The position numbers and the translations under genes were made by a program. The notes under the pieces are model-generated. The model was not told where the DNA came from and made no database searches. It saw nothing but the letters and a program-made list of their open reading frames with translations. From positions 1-12,429 of the forward strand of contig JAITAZ010000581.1 of assembly GCA_031283825.1 (NCBI GenBank): a DNA stretch of 12,429 bases, given 5' to 3'. This document shows positions 12,261-12,429 of the stretch, piece after piece. Position 1 is the stretch's first letter, and every line of letters starts with the position of its first letter. Source of the stretch: Planctomycetaceae bacterium. GTDB lineage: Bacteria; Planctomycetota; Planctomycetia; Pirellulales; Thermoguttaceae.

Positions 12261-12429
12261 AATTATTTGTAACCGTTCACGGAATTTTTTATCGAAAAAA
12301 TTAAAAAGTAAATAGTTACAAATTAACAAATGTAGAGACGCAATGCCTTGCGTCTCTATTGTTCGATCAAAAGATCACCGACCGATAGAGACGCAAAGCA
12401 TTGCGTCTCTACATTGGGTTTAGTAATTC
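12261..12429. mobile_element. Second copy of the IS66-type miniature element, cut by the window edge
   Basis: The left end GTAACCGTTCACGG (12269-12282) is flanked by AATTATTT (12261-12268). The interior matches the complete element at 4677-4888 in order: a TTTACAAATT-like region, hairpin TAGAGACGCAA/TTGCGTCTCTA (12333-12358), the GATC-AAAA-GATC palindrome, the inverted hairpin (12386-12411), then ACATTGGGTTTAG and AATTC at the window end. It differs mainly by small deletions. By comparison the right end should lie about 33 bases past the window. Confidence 0.85.

Larger units (their letters stand above)
11707..12429. other. Gene-free upstream region of xylA
   Basis: More than 700 bases lack a gene. 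It holds two promoter candidates on the minus strand (12013-12018 and 12089-12116), a small hairpin TTTTCAAC/GTTGAAAA (12146-12153 with 12167-12174), and the start of a second miniature element at 12269. No known operator or riboswitch is recognised. Confidence 0.6.

Noticed and set aside
184..12268. Identical AATTATTT flanks beside the end at 183 and the end at 12269, as a 12-kb composite unit
   Set aside because: The flanks lie inside the span between the two ends, not outside it, so they are not a target duplication of that span. Chance is plausible among a dozen AT-rich flanks.

Overview
The window reads as a piece of an AT-rich planctomycete chromosome. The protein families point that way: a membrane-anchored squalene-cyclase-like toroid protein, a membrane-anchored DUF1573 protein, a large secreted alpha/beta-hydrolase with a planctomycete-style C-terminus, and a tiny lipoprotein with an RFW..DQP..MT..RVHGG tail. 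Several genes also lack a clear Shine-Dalgarno sequence. The phylum call is inferred from recognising families, not from a marker gene. All supported genes lie on the minus strand, so they read from the right end to the left.

Layout from left to right: 1-633 is gene-free and holds a very large inverted repeat (10-298) plus a diverged third copy of its arm. 634-855 is the small lipoprotein. 1314-3062 is the prenyltransferase/squalene-oxidase-repeat protein. 3287-4381 is a family 9 glycosyltransferase (heptosyltransferase-like). 4382-4998 is gene-free and carries a complete miniature transposable element. 4999-7437 is a secreted hydrolase-fold protein whose nucleophile serine position is glycine. 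7510-7754 is a frameshifted ankyrin-repeat lipoprotein. 7828-8555 is a PIN-domain toxin gene overlapping a small partner gene. 8556-8922 is gene-free with a long hairpin and a decayed repeat element. 8923-10125 is the DUF1573 protein. 10390-11706 is xylose isomerase (xylA). 11707-12429 is its long upstream region, ending in a second copy of the miniature element. The genes look like independent units separated by long spacers. I see no shared pathway, and the only clear operon is the PIN pair, which overlaps by 4 bases.

The most interesting content is between the genes. A 14-base end sequence, GTAACCGTTCACGG, recurs about a dozen times in both orientations. At two places the outer edges of such ends are flanked by perfect 8-base direct repeats: CGATTTTA around a 212-base element at 4677-4888, and ACAAAATT around a bare 18-base palindrome at 3262-3279. 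Ends beginning GTAA with 8-base target duplications are the hallmark of the IS66 insertion sequence family. I therefore interpret the family as non-autonomous IS66-type miniature elements. They include a minimal 'solo end' form, and three insertions or relics lie within 10 bases of a gene's stop codon. No transposase is encoded in the window.
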